Assembly: GCF_000695685.1 (NCBI RefSeq)
Contig: NZ_JFFR01000028.1
Coordinates: forward strand, 220,115 to 284,114
Length of the DNA stretch: 64,000 bases
Reading direction: 5' to 3'
Source of the DNA: Vibrio fortis
Lineage (GTDB): Bacteria > Pseudomonadota > Gammaproteobacteria > Enterobacterales > Vibrionaceae
A program made the translations under genes and the position numbers. This document shows positions 16,467-25,108 of this stretch, piece by piece. A model generated the notes under the pieces. The model did no database searches. It worked only from the letters and a program-made list of their open reading frames with translations, and was not told where the DNA came from. Every line of letters starts with the position of its first letter. The first letter of the stretch is position 1.

Positions 16467-16502
16467 ATCAGTGTAATTAAAAATTTAAATAGAGGTTGGC
16501 CA

Positions 16503-17021
16503 GTGATAGATGGCGATGGTTACCGATTAAACGTTGGTATTGTAATCTGTAACAACCATGGTCAGGTCTTCTGGGCTAAACGATACGGGCAACATTCATG
16601 GCAATTCCCTCAAGGGGGAATCGATGAAGGTGAAACTCCGGAACAGGCAATGTACCGTGAGTTATATGAAGAGGTTGGCCTTACCAAAAAGGATGTAAAG
16701 ATCGTCGCGACAAGTCGTCATTGGTTACGCTATAAGCTACCCAAACGACTGGTTCGATGGGATTCAAAACCTGTCTGTATTGGACAAAAACAGAAGTGGT
16801 TTCTTCTGCGTTTAGACTGCGATGAATCGCGTATTAACATGCAGCGCGGAAGTACACCTGAGTTTGATGGTTGGCGTTGGGTAAGTTACTGGTACCCAGT
16901 TCGACAAGTTGTTTCTTTCAAGCGAGATGTTTACCGTCGTGCAATGAAAGAGTTCGCTTCTTTAGCTATGCCATTTAAAGAGCGAAAAATAAAAGGAAAA
17001 CGCAAACAGCGTAGAGGTTAA
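16503..17021 (+). CDS. rppH: RNA pyrophosphohydrolase RppH (Nudix)
   Basis: A 172-residue Nudix hydrolase that removes pyrophosphate from the 5' end of mRNAs and so triggers RNase E decay. The Nudix box is GGIDEGETPEQAMYRELYEEVGL. The conserved RppH core (FGQ/YGQHSWQFPQGG and KLPKRLVRW) is intact. The start is set at GTG 16503, which gives MIDGDGYRLNVG, the N-terminus conserved in RppH, with AGAGG seven bases upstream. The longer in-frame ORF from 16440 lacks these features. The basic C-terminal tail (KERKIKGKRKQRRG) is shorter than in E. coli. It ends two bases before ptsP. Confidence 0.96.
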   Translation: MIDGDGYRLNVGIVICNNHGQVFWAKRYGQHSWQFPQGGIDEGETPEQAMYRELYEEVGLTKKDVKIVATSRHWLRYKLPKRLVRWDSKPVCIGQKQKWFLLRLDCDESRINMQRGSTPEFDGWRWVSYWYPVRQVVSFKRDVYRRAMKEFASLAMPFKERKIKGKRKQRRG

Positions 17022-17023
17022 GC

Positions 17024-19273
17024 ATGCTCAGTCAACTAAGGGAAATAGTTGAACACGTATCTAGGGTTGAAGATGTCTCAACCGCATTGGATATTTTAGT
17101 TAAAGAGACGTGCAGCGCGATGCAGACTGAGTGCTGCACTGTGTACTTAGCCAACAATGATATGCAGCGCCTTGAGTTGATGGCAACTCAAGGCCTCATT
17201 TTTGAAGGGAACAGCATCCATATCGGGTTTAACGAGGGATTAGTCGGCTTGGTTAAACGCAGTGCTGAGCCTATCAACCTAGCGCAAGCTTCTGCGCACC
17301 CTGCTTATAAGTTTTTCCCGGAACTCGGGGAAGATGTTTATCACTCATTTCTTGGTACTCCTATCATTCACCGCAAGCAAGTGCTTGGGGTTCTGGTCAT
17401 TCAGCAAAAATCACCACGCTTGTTCAGTGAAATGGAGGAGTCGTTTCTCGTTACGCTCTCTGCACAGCTAGCGGTCATTGTCGCTCACGCGCAAACGCAA
17501 GGCCTTTGGCTGCTGGAGCATCAAGATCAACCTTCGACTAAAGGTATCGCTGCTTCATCAGGTGTCGCTATTGGTGAGTTGTGGTGGGATAACACCCAGC
17601 CAGAGTTAACCGATGTTTATCCTGCTTCAACGCTTGATATCGAACGCGAACATGAATTGCTAGCGGTCGCAGTTGAGAACGCACTGAATGACTTTAAGCG
17701 CATGCGTAAGCGCTTAGACAGTGATATTAATAAAGACGCTCTGGCGATCTTCGACCTGTTTACTCACCTTTTGAATGACCCTATGCTGCGAAATGATCTC
17801 AAGGCACAGGTTCAGAAAGGGGATAAAGCCGATTGGGCACTGAGACAAGTCGTGGAGAGCTACTCAAGTCGTTTTGCTCGGATGTCTGATCTCTATCTGC
17901 GTGAACGAGCGCAAGACATTAGAGAACTTGGACAGCGTCTGCTCTATTTCTTACACAACTCGGAGCAAGAGCAGCGTTCTTTAGAGAAGCCTATCGTATT
18001 AGTGGTACGTGAACTTACCGCCTCTGTGTTGGCTTCTATCCCGAAAGAGAAGCTGCTTGCGGTGATCTCGTTAGAAGGTGCAGCTAACTCTCACGCTGCG
18101 ATTTTGTCACGCGCACTAGGCATTCCATCGGTGATGGGGGTAACTCTTAATCTTGCTAATGTGAATGGCAAGCAGGTAATTGTCGATGGCTACAGTGGCG
18201 AGATCTTCATTGAGCCTACCCAGAATCTGCTGAAAGAGTATCAAGAGCTGATCCTTGAAGAGACTGAACTCTCTTCAATGGTGAACCGTGATATTCACCT
18301 ACCAGCCAAAACACAAGACGATCATCAGGTCGAGATTCTCCTAAATGCTGGCTTGAGTGCCGATACCAACATCGCTCTCAATCAAGGGGTTGATGGTGTC
18401 GGTCTGTATCGAACTGAGATCTCTTTCCTTCTGCAACAGCGTTTTCCTTCCGAAGACGAACAAGTAAAGCAGTATCAATCGGTACTCGAGAGTTACCCGG
18501 ATAAACAAGTGGTGATGCGTACTCTGGATATCGGTGGTGATAAGGCTCTGCCTTACTTCCCGATTGAAGAGGACAACCCATTTTTAGGCTGGCGTGGTAT
18601 TCGATTCACGCTCGACCATCCGGATATCTTTATCATCCAGCTAAGAGCTATGCTGAGAGCCAGCTGCGGCAGTCAGAACCTCAGTATTCTTCTGCCGATG
18701 ATTTCTGGTGCTCGCGAGCTTGATGATGCATTGCAGCTTATCGAGCAGGCTTACGAAGAGGTGCATGAGCTTGATGACCGTGTTCGTATGCCACGTATCG
18801 GAATCATGCTTGAAGTCCCGTCAATGCTCTACTTGTTGCCATTGATTGCTGACCGTGTCGACTTCGTATCTGTTGGTACCAATGATTTAACCCAATATTT
18901 ATTGGCGGTTGATCGGAACAATTCTCGTGTCTCTGATGTCTATGAATCCATGCACCCTGCAGTGATCATGGCGCTTAAGCAGATCCACGATACTTGTAAG
19001 CAGTATCAACTGCCGGTGTGTATCTGTGGTGAATTAGCGGGTGACCCGATGGGCGCGCTGTTATTAATCGGTCTTGGTTATCAAACCTTGAGTATGAACA
19101 CCTCGAACGTGGCAAGAACCAAATATTTGATACGTCAGTCTTCATTGAGTGATTTACAAGATTTAGCAAATAATGCACTTGTACAGCCGTACGGCAGTGA
19201 CATCTATAGTATGATGCTGTCCTATTTCGAACAGCGTGAATTTACCGGCTTTATCAGAGCGGGCAAAAAATAG
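17024..19273 (+). CDS. ptsP: PTS-Ntr enzyme I, PtsP (EI-Ntr)
   Basis: A 749-residue protein, full length for EI-Ntr. An N-terminal GAF domain (about 1-160, the sensory part that binds glutamine in E. coli) is followed by an enzyme I fold. The phospho-histidine motif is EGAANSHAAILSRALGIPSV near residue 355. The PEP-binding barrel includes GVGLYRTEISFLL, GGDKALPYF and FVSVGTNDLTQYLLAVDR, and the C-terminal catalytic cysteine lies in PVCICGELAGDP. PtsP feeds phosphate to NPr and EIIA-Ntr, a regulatory chain linking nitrogen and potassium status. It lies two bases after rppH, so the pair is almost certainly cotranscribed. Confidence 0.96.
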   Translation: MLSQLREIVEHVSRVEDVSTALDILVKETCSAMQTECCTVYLANNDMQRLELMATQGLIFEGNSIHIGFNEGLVGLVKRSAEPINLAQASAHPAYKFFPELGEDVYHSFLGTPIIHRKQVLGVLVIQQKSPRLFSEMEESFLVTLSAQLAVIVAHAQTQGLWLLEHQDQPSTKGIAASSGVAIGELWWDNTQPELTDVYPASTLDIEREHELLAVAVENALNDFKRMRKRLDSDINKDALAIFDLFTHLLNDPMLRNDLKAQVQKGDKADWALRQVVESYSSRFARMSDLYLRERAQDIRELGQRLLYFLHNSEQEQRSLEKPIVLVVRELTASVLASIPKEKLLAVISLEGAANSHAAILSRALGIPSVMGVTLNLANVNGKQVIVDGYSGEIFIEPTQNLLKEYQELILEETELSSMVNRDIHLPAKTQDDHQVEILLNAGLSADTNIALNQGVDGVGLYRTEISFLLQQRFPSEDEQVKQYQSVLESYPDKQVVMRTLDIGGDKALPYFPIEEDNPFLGWRGIRFTLDHPDIFIIQLRAMLRASCGSQNLSILLPMISGARELDDALQLIEQAYEEVHELDDRVRMPRIGIMLEVPSMLYLLPLIADRVDFVSVGTNDLTQYLLAVDRNNSRVSDVYESMHPAVIMALKQIHDTCKQYQLPVCICGELAGDPMGALLLIGLGYQTLSMNTSNVARTKYLIRQSSLSDLQDLANNALVQPYGSDIYSMMLSYFEQREFTGFIRAGKK

Positions 19274-19281
19274 GATTAAAC

Positions 19282-20073
19282 GTGTCATACGAACTCATTG
19301 GTTTGCTAGCGGGCCTTGGCGCCGTCGTTGGTGTATTGGCTGGCTTATTGGGCATTGGCGGTGGCTTATTGGTAGTCCCTGCATTGTTGTTCTTACTGCC
19401 TAAAGCGGGTATCGCTCAAGAGATTGCGATGCAAATGGCGCTGGCAACCTCCTTGTCGACCATTATTGTCACCTCTGGCTCTTCTGCGTTGAACCACCTT
19501 AAACTTGGTAACGTTGAGATGTTCGTGGTGAAGTGGTTGATGCCTGGCGTTGTGATTGGCGGCTTTATGGGTTCTTTTATTGCCGATTCGATTCCGTCTC
19601 AATATCTGCCTAAAGTGTTTGGTATCATCGTGTTGCTACTGGCATTACAAATGCTGCTGTCGATACGTTCTCGCAGCCAAAAGACCATGCCTGCACCGGC
19701 AAAAACGGTCGCATGCGGTGGCGGCATTGGTGTGATCTCGAGCTTAGCTGGTATCGGCGGTGGTTCATTGTCTGTGCCTTTCCTCAATCACCATGGGGTT
19801 GAGATGCGCAAGGCGGTCGGCTCTTCGTCGGTCTGCGGTTGTGTGATTGCTATATCAGGTATGATTGGCTTTATTTGGCACGGTTCGTCGGTTGAATCTT
19901 TGCCTGCGCACAGCTTGGGTTATGTTTACATGCCGGCGCTGGTGGCTATCTCTTGCACTTCGGTGCTCACCACTCGAATTGGTGCTAAGTTAGCAACGCA
20001 GCTACCAACGCCCGTATTAAAGAAAGTCTTCGCCGTCTTTTTAATGTTTATAGCCGCGACCATGCTGCTGTAG
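19282..20073 (+). CDS. TSUP-family transporter (TauE/SafE, sulfite exporter-like)
   Basis: A 263-residue inner-membrane protein with about eight hydrophobic segments. The two internal repeats each begin with the TSUP glycine motif: GLLGIGGGLLVVPALLFL near residue 22 and SLAGIGGGSLSVPFLNHH near 155. TSUP proteins move sulfur-containing or organic anions, but the substrate is not predictable here. The GTG start has a TAGGA ribosome-binding site and follows ptsP by eight bases, so it is in the rppH-ptsP-lgt-thyA operon. E. coli has no gene at this position between ptsP and lgt. Confidence 0.88.
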   Translation: MSYELIGLLAGLGAVVGVLAGLLGIGGGLLVVPALLFLLPKAGIAQEIAMQMALATSLSTIIVTSGSSALNHLKLGNVEMFVVKWLMPGVVIGGFMGSFIADSIPSQYLPKVFGIIVLLLALQMLLSIRSRSQKTMPAPAKTVACGGGIGVISSLAGIGGGSLSVPFLNHHGVEMRKAVGSSSVCGCVIAISGMIGFIWHGSSVESLPAHSLGYVYMPALVAISCTSVLTTRIGAKLATQLPTPVLKKVFAVFLMFIAATMLL

Positions 20074-20126
20074 TGTATTCCTCTTAGCCGTTGGCTAATT
20101 CTTTTATATTAGATAGAGAGCTAAAT

Positions 20127-20948
20127 ATGTCTCAGGGTTTTATCGAATTCCCCAATATCGATCCTGTTCTGATTGAACTAGGGCCAATTTCTGTTCGTTG
20201 GTATGGCTTGATGTACCTTGTCGGTTTTGTCTTTGCGATGTGGCTGGCTAATCGTCGTGCAGACCAACCAAACAGCGGCTGGACTCGTGAGCAAGTCTCA
20301 GATCTGTTGTTTGCTGGTTTCTTGGGTGTTGTCATTGGCGGCCGTGTTGGTTATGTGCTGTTTTACAACTTCGACCTTTTCTTAGCGGATCCTCTGTATC
20401 TCTTTAAAGTATGGACTGGCGGCATGTCATTCCACGGTGGTCTGCTAGGTGTTATTACCGCAATGTTCTGGTATGCGAAAAAGAACGGTCGAACCTTCTT
20501 TGGCGTAGCCGACATGATCGCGCCATTGGTGCCGTTTGGCTTGGGTATGGGGCGTCTAGGTAACTTCATGAACAGCGAGCTGTGGGGCCGAGTGACAGAT
20601 GTGCCATGGGGTGTCGTATTCCCGAATGGTGGTCCGCTGCCACGCCACCCATCTCAACTGTACGAAATGGCGCTTGAAGGTATTGTCCTGTTCTTCATCT
20701 TGAACTGGTTTATTAAGAAGCCTCGCCCATTAGGTTCGGTTTCTGGCCTGTTCCTTGCGGGTTACGGAAGCTTCCGTTTCCTAGTAGAATACGTGCGCGA
20801 ACCTGATGCACACCTAGGCCTGTTTGGCGGATTTATCTCTATGGGTCAAATCCTGTCTCTACCTATGGTAATTATCGGTGTTCTTATGGTGGTTTGGGCA
20901 TACAAGCGCGGTCACTACAAAGATGAAGTCCCACAACAAACGAAGTAA
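20127..20948 (+). CDS. lgt: Prolipoprotein diacylglyceryl transferase
   Basis: A 273-residue inner-membrane enzyme that transfers diacylglycerol from phosphatidylglycerol to the lipobox cysteine, the first step of lipoprotein maturation. The family signatures FHGGLLGV (catalytic His, near residue 105) and GRLGNFMNSELWG (near 145) are present, with seven predicted helices. ATG 20127 is chosen over an in-frame start 36 bases upstream because AGAGAG precedes it and its N-terminus (MSQGFIEFPNIDPVLIELGPI) is typical. Its partner lspA is elsewhere in this window. It lies nine bases before thyA. Confidence 0.95.
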   Translation: MSQGFIEFPNIDPVLIELGPISVRWYGLMYLVGFVFAMWLANRRADQPNSGWTREQVSDLLFAGFLGVVIGGRVGYVLFYNFDLFLADPLYLFKVWTGGMSFHGGLLGVITAMFWYAKKNGRTFFGVADMIAPLVPFGLGMGRLGNFMNSELWGRVTDVPWGVVFPNGGPLPRHPSQLYEMALEGIVLFFILNWFIKKPRPLGSVSGLFLAGYGSFRFLVEYVREPDAHLGLFGGFISMGQILSLPMVIIGVLMVVWAYKRGHYKDEVPQQTK

Positions 20949-20957
20949 GGAATTGGT

Positions 20958-21809
20958 GTGAAGCAGTATTTAGAACTCTGTCAGCGAATCGTTGATGAAG
21001 GCACGTGGATTGAAAACGAGCGTACAGGCAAACGCTGCCTAACGGTGATCAATGCAGACCTGACTTACGATGTTGGCAACAACCAGTTCCCACTTGTGAC
21101 GACGCGTAAGAGCTTTTGGAAAGCGGCAGTCGCTGAACTGCTAGGTTACATCCGTGGTTATGATAATGCGGAAGATTTCCGTAAGCTGGGCACCAAAACA
21201 TGGGACGCGAACGCAAACCTCAATGAAGCATGGCTGAACAACCCTCACCGTAAAGGTGAAGATGATATGGGCCGTGTTTACGGTGTTCAAGGTCGTGCAT
21301 GGGCAAAGCCTGACGGTGGACACATCGATCAGCTAAAGAAGATTGTTGATGACCTAACGCGTGGTGTTGATGACCGCGGTGAGATCCTAAACTTCTACAA
21401 CCCGGGCGAATTCCACATGGGTTGTCTTCGTCCGTGCATGTACAGTCATCACTTCTCTCTACTCGGTGATACTCTGTACCTGAATAGCACGCAGCGCTCT
21501 TGTGATGTCCCACTAGGCCTTAATTTCAATATGGTTCAGGTTTACGTGTTCCTAGCGATTATGGCGCAAATCACAGGTAAGAAACCGGGTGTGGCTTATC
21601 ACAAGCTGGTGAATGCTCACATCTACGAAGACCAGCTTGCGCCAATGCGTGATATCCAGTTGAAGCGTGAACCTCTAGCACCAGCAACCTTCCACATTAA
21701 CCCTGAGATTAAGTCTCTAGAAGATTTAGAAACATGGGTAACACTGGACGACTTCTGGGTAGAAGGCTACGAGTGCCACGAAGCGATTAAGTACCCATTC
21801 TCGGTATAA
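20958..21809 (+). CDS. thyA: Thymidylate synthase ThyA
   Basis: A 283-residue folate-dependent thymidylate synthase; Vibrio enzymes are longer than the 264-residue E. coli protein. The catalytic cysteine is in GCLRPCMYSHHF near residue 160, followed by STQRSCDVPLGLNFN (dUMP phosphate and base contacts) and KLVNAHIYEDQ. It converts dUMP to dTMP with methylene-tetrahydrofolate. The GTG start has an AAGGA ribosome-binding site and lies nine bases after lgt. It is the last gene of the rppH-ptsP-TSUP-lgt-thyA run and is followed by a terminator. Confidence 0.96.
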   Translation: MKQYLELCQRIVDEGTWIENERTGKRCLTVINADLTYDVGNNQFPLVTTRKSFWKAAVAELLGYIRGYDNAEDFRKLGTKTWDANANLNEAWLNNPHRKGEDDMGRVYGVQGRAWAKPDGGHIDQLKKIVDDLTRGVDDRGEILNFYNPGEFHMGCLRPCMYSHHFSLLGDTLYLNSTQRSCDVPLGLNFNMVQVYVFLAIMAQITGKKPGVAYHKLVNAHIYEDQLAPMRDIQLKREPLAPATFHINPEIKSLEDLETWVTLDDFWVEGYECHEAIKYPFSV

Positions 21810-21830
21810 CTCGCTCATAAAATGATTTGA

Positions 21831-21856
21831 AAGGCTGCCACAGTGCAGCCTTTTTT
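21831..21856 (+). terminator. thyA terminator
   Basis: AAGGCTGC-CACAGT-GCAGCC followed by six Ts, ending about 45 bases after the stop codon. Confidence 0.92.
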
Positions 21857-21860
21857 GTAT

Positions 21861-22090
21861 CTGAAGAGCAGTAAATGTAGTGACGAGATTCGAGTAAGCG
21901 AGATGCGGGATGAGAAGGGCTAAGGGGGGAAACGAGTCAGCGAGATTAGGGATACGAAGAGCGAGCGCATTCTGAGTGATGCGTTAGAGACTAAATACGA
22001 TAACAGCAGTTCGTGCTTTTCGTTACCCGTACCCCGAATCTGTTTTTTGCTTTTCGCTACTCGTTTACTCGAATCTCTCATCTGCTCTTA
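21861..22090. repeat. Imperfect long palindromic intergenic repeat
   Basis: Between the thyA and nptA terminators lies a 230-base element with no open frame. GAGATTCGAGTAAGCGAG near its left side returns in inverted orientation near the right side with one change, and AGAGCA marks both outer ends. On the right, read on the minus strand, two degenerate tandem copies occur, of the type GATTCG(a/g)GTAA(a)CG...GCGAAAAGC. It looks like a nonautonomous dispersed repeat of the sort scattered between convergent Vibrio genes. No target-site duplication could be fixed by eye. Confidence 0.6.
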
Positions 22091-22094
22091 AAAA

Positions 22095-22124
22095 AGAAAA
22101 AGCCCGCAACTCTCGTTGCGGGCT
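22095..22124 (-). terminator. nptA terminator
   Basis: AGCCCGCAAC / GTTGCGGGCT, a 10-bp stem with a 4-base loop. Read on the minus strand it is followed by TTTTTCTTTTTT. Confidence 0.93.
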
Positions 22125-22148
22125 TTGATTATGCGATGGACTTTTTGC

Positions 22149-23294
22149 TTAAGCAGTTAGCGCTAGGATAGAACCTGGTAGCACTAGGAAAACAGCGATT
22201 AGGTAACCAGCTACGACTGCTTTGTTCTTCACAGCCATGTCTGAAATCAGGTCTGCTGCTTTAACTGGTAGTTCACGTAGGAACGGAATACCAAAGATGA
22301 ATACTGTTGCCATGATGTTGAACACTAGGTGTACAAGAGCAATCTGTAGTGCGAATACTGCGAACTCACCAGATACCGCTGTTGCTGCTAGTAGTGCTGT
22401 GATACACGTACCGATGTTTGCACCTAGAGTGAACGGGTAAACGTCACGTACTTTAAGAACACCTGAACCTACTAGCGGAACCATTAAGCTTGTTGTCGTA
22501 GAAGAAGACTGAACAAGAACAGTAACGATTGAGCCAGAAGCGATACCGTGAAGTGGACCACGACCGATAGCGTTCTTTAGGATTTCACGAGCGCGGCCTA
22601 CCATTAGGCTCTTCATTAGTTTACCCATCACTGTGATAGCAACGAAGATAGTTGCGATACCAAGAACGATAAGTAGTACGCCACCTACAGTATCACCGAA
22701 TGTAGATAGTGGCTCTTTGATTGCACTTACTACAGGCTTAGTGATTGGTTTGATGAAGTTCAGGCCTTTCATGCTCATGTCGCCAGTTGCAAGCATTGGC
22801 GATACCAACCAGTGAGATACTTTCTCAAGAATACCAAACATCATCTCTAGCGGTAGGAAGATCATTACAGCTAGTAGGTTGAAGAAGTCGTGAATCGTTG
22901 CACTTGCAAACGCACGCTTAAACTCGTCCTTACAACGAACGTGGCCAAGACTTACAAGCGTGTTAGTTACCGTTGTACCGATGTTTGCACCCATGATCAT
23001 AGGGATAGCAACTTCAACAGGTAAACCACCCGCAACTAAGCCAACGATAATAGATGTCACGGTGCTTGATGATTGGATAAGTGCTGTTGCAACTAAGCCG
23101 ATCATTAAGCCTGCAACTGGGTGTGAAGCAAATTCAAAAAGAACCTTGGCTTGCTCGCCTGTTGCCCATTTAAAGCCAGTACCTACCATTGATACAGAAA
23201 GAAGTAGTAGGTAAAGCATGAATGCCAAGTTAGCCCAGCGTAGCCAGCGAGTAGTGCTCGAGATTGGCGCTGCTGCAGTAGTAGCTTGGTTCAT
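22149..23294 (-). CDS. nptA: Sodium/phosphate cotransporter NptA
   Basis: A 381-residue Na/Pi cotransporter (SLC34-like). The duplicated QSSS motifs that bind sodium and phosphate are at ALIQSSSTVTSIIVG near residue 67 and VLVQSSSTTTSLMVP near 260, each followed by a MGANIGT or LGANIGT loop. There are eight or more hydrophobic segments. NptA was characterised in V. cholerae, where it imports phosphate using the sodium gradient, fitting a marine or estuarine lifestyle. It is divergent from nhaR across 388 bases. I did not find a full PhoB box upstream. Confidence 0.93.
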   Translation of the reverse strand: MNQATTAAAPISSTTRWLRWANLAFMLYLLLLSVSMVGTGFKWATGEQAKVLFEFASHPVAGLMIGLVATALIQSSSTVTSIIVGLVAGGLPVEVAIPMIMGANIGTTVTNTLVSLGHVRCKDEFKRAFASATIHDFFNLLAVMIFLPLEMMFGILEKVSHWLVSPMLATGDMSMKGLNFIKPITKPVVSAIKEPLSTFGDTVGGVLLIVLGIATIFVAITVMGKLMKSLMVGRAREILKNAIGRGPLHGIASGSIVTVLVQSSSTTTSLMVPLVGSGVLKVRDVYPFTLGANIGTCITALLAATAVSGEFAVFALQIALVHLVFNIMATVFIFGIPFLRELPVKAADLISDMAVKNKAVVAGYLIAVFLVLPGSILALTA

Positions 23295-23682
23295 AATGTT
23301 TTCTCCATGGACCGTTAAAGTCTGTGTTTGGTCTGTTAGTTAATCTGAGCGTGATGTTAGAGGGGAAATATTTCAGTAATATTACATTTTTATTGGTGCG
23401 GCTTTTTTTTGTGATGATTTGCTGTTTAAATATTTTGACAGCTAATTGTATCGATCTAAGTCTTTGTATTTTAGGGTTTTTATATCCTTTACTTTATTGC
23501 GGGTTTGATCGAAAAAATTGAAAAAAAATCGATTTTCTATCATCGAATATGACAGTGTGAATCTTAATGTTTCGGTAAATGTATTGGTTTTGGTGTCTAA
23601 CAGGTGTAAAAACCGAAGTTATTGAGGCGAGGTGTCATATTTGCTATAAAAGAGTGTCACATAACTCTATACGGCTTTAATC
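23295..23682. other. nptA-nhaR divergent intergenic region
   Basis: 388 very A/T-rich bases. A 65-codon open frame at 23324-23521 is hydrophobic and low-complexity with no ribosome-binding site, and I do not regard it as a gene. PhoB-like half-sites occur (CTGTCATA on the minus strand at 23548-23555, GTGTCATA at 23631-23638), but no properly spaced full box. Confidence 0.4.
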
Positions 23683-24573
23683 ATGTCGCATCTTAATTAC
23701 AACCACCTCTATTATTTCTGGATGGTGTGCAAGCAAGGTTCAATCACTAAAGCAGCTGAAGCGCTCTTCTTAACGCCTCAAACCGTCACCGGGCAAATTA
23801 AAGCTCTTGAAGAGCGGATGGATGGCAAGCTTACTAAACGTAATGGACGAAGTGTCGAGCCAACAGAACTTGGCCAACTGGTTTTTAAATACGCCGATCG
23901 TATGTTTGGTCTGAGCTATGAGATGCTGGATATCGTTAATTACAGCCAACACTCCAATATTCTGTTTGATGTCGGCGTTGCAGATGCGCTGTCAAAAAGG
24001 CTTGTCAGCAAGATCTTAATGTCGACCATTCCTGAAGATAACAGCATCCACTTACGCTGTTTTGAATCGACCCACGAAATGCTATTAGAACAGCTGTCTC
24101 AACATAAGCTCGATATGATCCTATCCGACTGCCCAGTTGACTCAAGCCAGAGCCCAGGGTTATTCAGTAAGAAACTGGGTGAGAGTGGTATGAGCTTTTT
24201 CTGTACAGGTAAGGTCGACAATGTCAGTTTCCCTGCAGTACTAGAACAGAGAAAGCTATTAATACCAGGTAGCCGCACTTCGATGGGGCGTAAGGTTTTG
24301 CAATGGTTTGATAGACAGGGTCTAAAACCGGATATTTTGGGCGAGTTTGATGATGCCGCATTAATGAAAGCCTTTGCGCGTTATCACCACGATGCCATTT
24401 TCTTAGCACCGACACTCTACTTATCTGAAGTAGAAGAGGATACCTCGCTACAGATGTTGGGTGGCATTGACGAGCTGAAAGAAGAGTACTATGTCATTTT
24501 TGCTGAGAGGATGATCCAACATCCGGCAGTTAAAAATGTATGTGACGCAGATTTTAGTAATTTGTTCGAGTGA
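23683..24573 (+). CDS. nhaR: LysR-type transcriptional activator NhaR
   Basis: A 296-residue LysR-family regulator, the usual length. The winged helix-turn-helix is at residues 5-65 (GSITKAAEALFLTPQTVTGQIKALE in sense, a strong LTTR match), with an effector-binding domain after about residue 90. The N-terminus MSHLNYNHLYYFWMVCKQG is diagnostic for NhaR. NhaR responds to sodium and activates nhaA, and in E. coli also pgaABCD. nhaA is not adjacent here, so the regulator acts at a distance. It is divergent from the sodium-driven nptA. hlyU follows on the same strand after about 100 bases. Confidence 0.93.
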   Translation: MSHLNYNHLYYFWMVCKQGSITKAAEALFLTPQTVTGQIKALEERMDGKLTKRNGRSVEPTELGQLVFKYADRMFGLSYEMLDIVNYSQHSNILFDVGVADALSKRLVSKILMSTIPEDNSIHLRCFESTHEMLLEQLSQHKLDMILSDCPVDSSQSPGLFSKKLGESGMSFFCTGKVDNVSFPAVLEQRKLLIPGSRTSMGRKVLQWFDRQGLKPDILGEFDDAALMKAFARYHHDAIFLAPTLYLSEVEEDTSLQMLGGIDELKEEYYVIFAERMIQHPAVKNVCDADFSNLFE

Positions 24574-24677
24574 GTTAGTTTGTTAATGAATTGATATCGA
24601 TTATCATAACTCTACAATATGCCGTAATTAGTACTGATAGCCCGTAGTTGGCGTTGAAGGTAGTAGGGAGCCAAACT

Positions 24678-24974
24678 ATGAACTTGAAAGAAATGGAGAA
24701 AAACTCGGCACAAGCCGTTGTGTTGTTGAAAGCGATGGCTAACGAGCGCCGCCTACAGATTTTGTGTCTATTACATGATAGCGAGTTATCGGTAGGTGAG
24801 TTGTGCAATATGTTAGAGCTGAGTCAATCGGCTTTATCGCAACATTTAGCATGGCTAAGGCGAGATGGTTTAGTTGAAACACGTAAACAAGCTCAAACGG
24901 TTTACTACACATTGAGTAGTGAAGAGGTGAAGGCAATGATTACGTTACTGCATGGTATCTATTGTAAGAAATAG
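24678..24974 (+). CDS. hlyU: ArsR/SmtB-family transcriptional regulator HlyU
   Basis: A 98-residue winged-helix protein matching HlyU of V. cholerae and V. vulnificus, including KAMANERRLQILCLL and LSQSALSQHLAWLRRDGL (the recognition helix). The start is ATG 24678 (MNLKEMEKN), with AGGGAG seven bases upstream; a TTG 30 bases earlier is less likely. HlyU lacks the metal-binding CxC of ArsR and acts as a virulence regulator, for example of hlyA and rtxA, by countering H-NS or responding to redox state through cysteines. The target toxins are not in this window. The nhaR-hlyU-rpsT order is a Vibrio hallmark. Confidence 0.94.
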   Translation: MNLKEMEKNSAQAVVLLKAMANERRLQILCLLHDSELSVGELCNMLELSQSALSQHLAWLRRDGLVETRKQAQTVYYTLSSEEVKAMITLLHGIYCKK

Positions 24975-25054
24975 AGCGGTGTTGGATGTGAGTTTCAGAA
25001 CACATGGATGTGTGTCATAACGACCATTAAGAGAAAACGGCAAATCGCAGACAT

Positions 25055-25082
25055 AAAAAAACCGGCCAAGGCCGGTTTTTTT
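25055..25082. terminator. Bidirectional terminator between hlyU and rpsT
   Basis: AAACCGGCC-AA-GGCCGGTTT inside A- and T-tracts of at least six bases on each side; convergent genes flank it. Confidence 0.95.
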
Positions 25083-25108
25083 CGTTTTGCTTTGAAATCA
25101 AGTATCTA

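Noticed and set aside
16440..16502. Upstream extension of rppH by 21 codons
   Set aside because: No ribosome-binding site, no homology to RppH, and it overlaps a DnaA box; GTG 16503 fits the family N-terminus.
23324..23521. 65-codon frame in the nptA-nhaR gap
   Set aside because: Low-complexity hydrophobic translation of very A/T-rich DNA, with no start signal.
23548..23660. PhoB box in the nptA-nhaR gap
   Set aside because: Only isolated half-sites (CTGTCATA, GTGTCATA, GTGTCACA); the 11-base direct-repeat spacing of a full box is not met.
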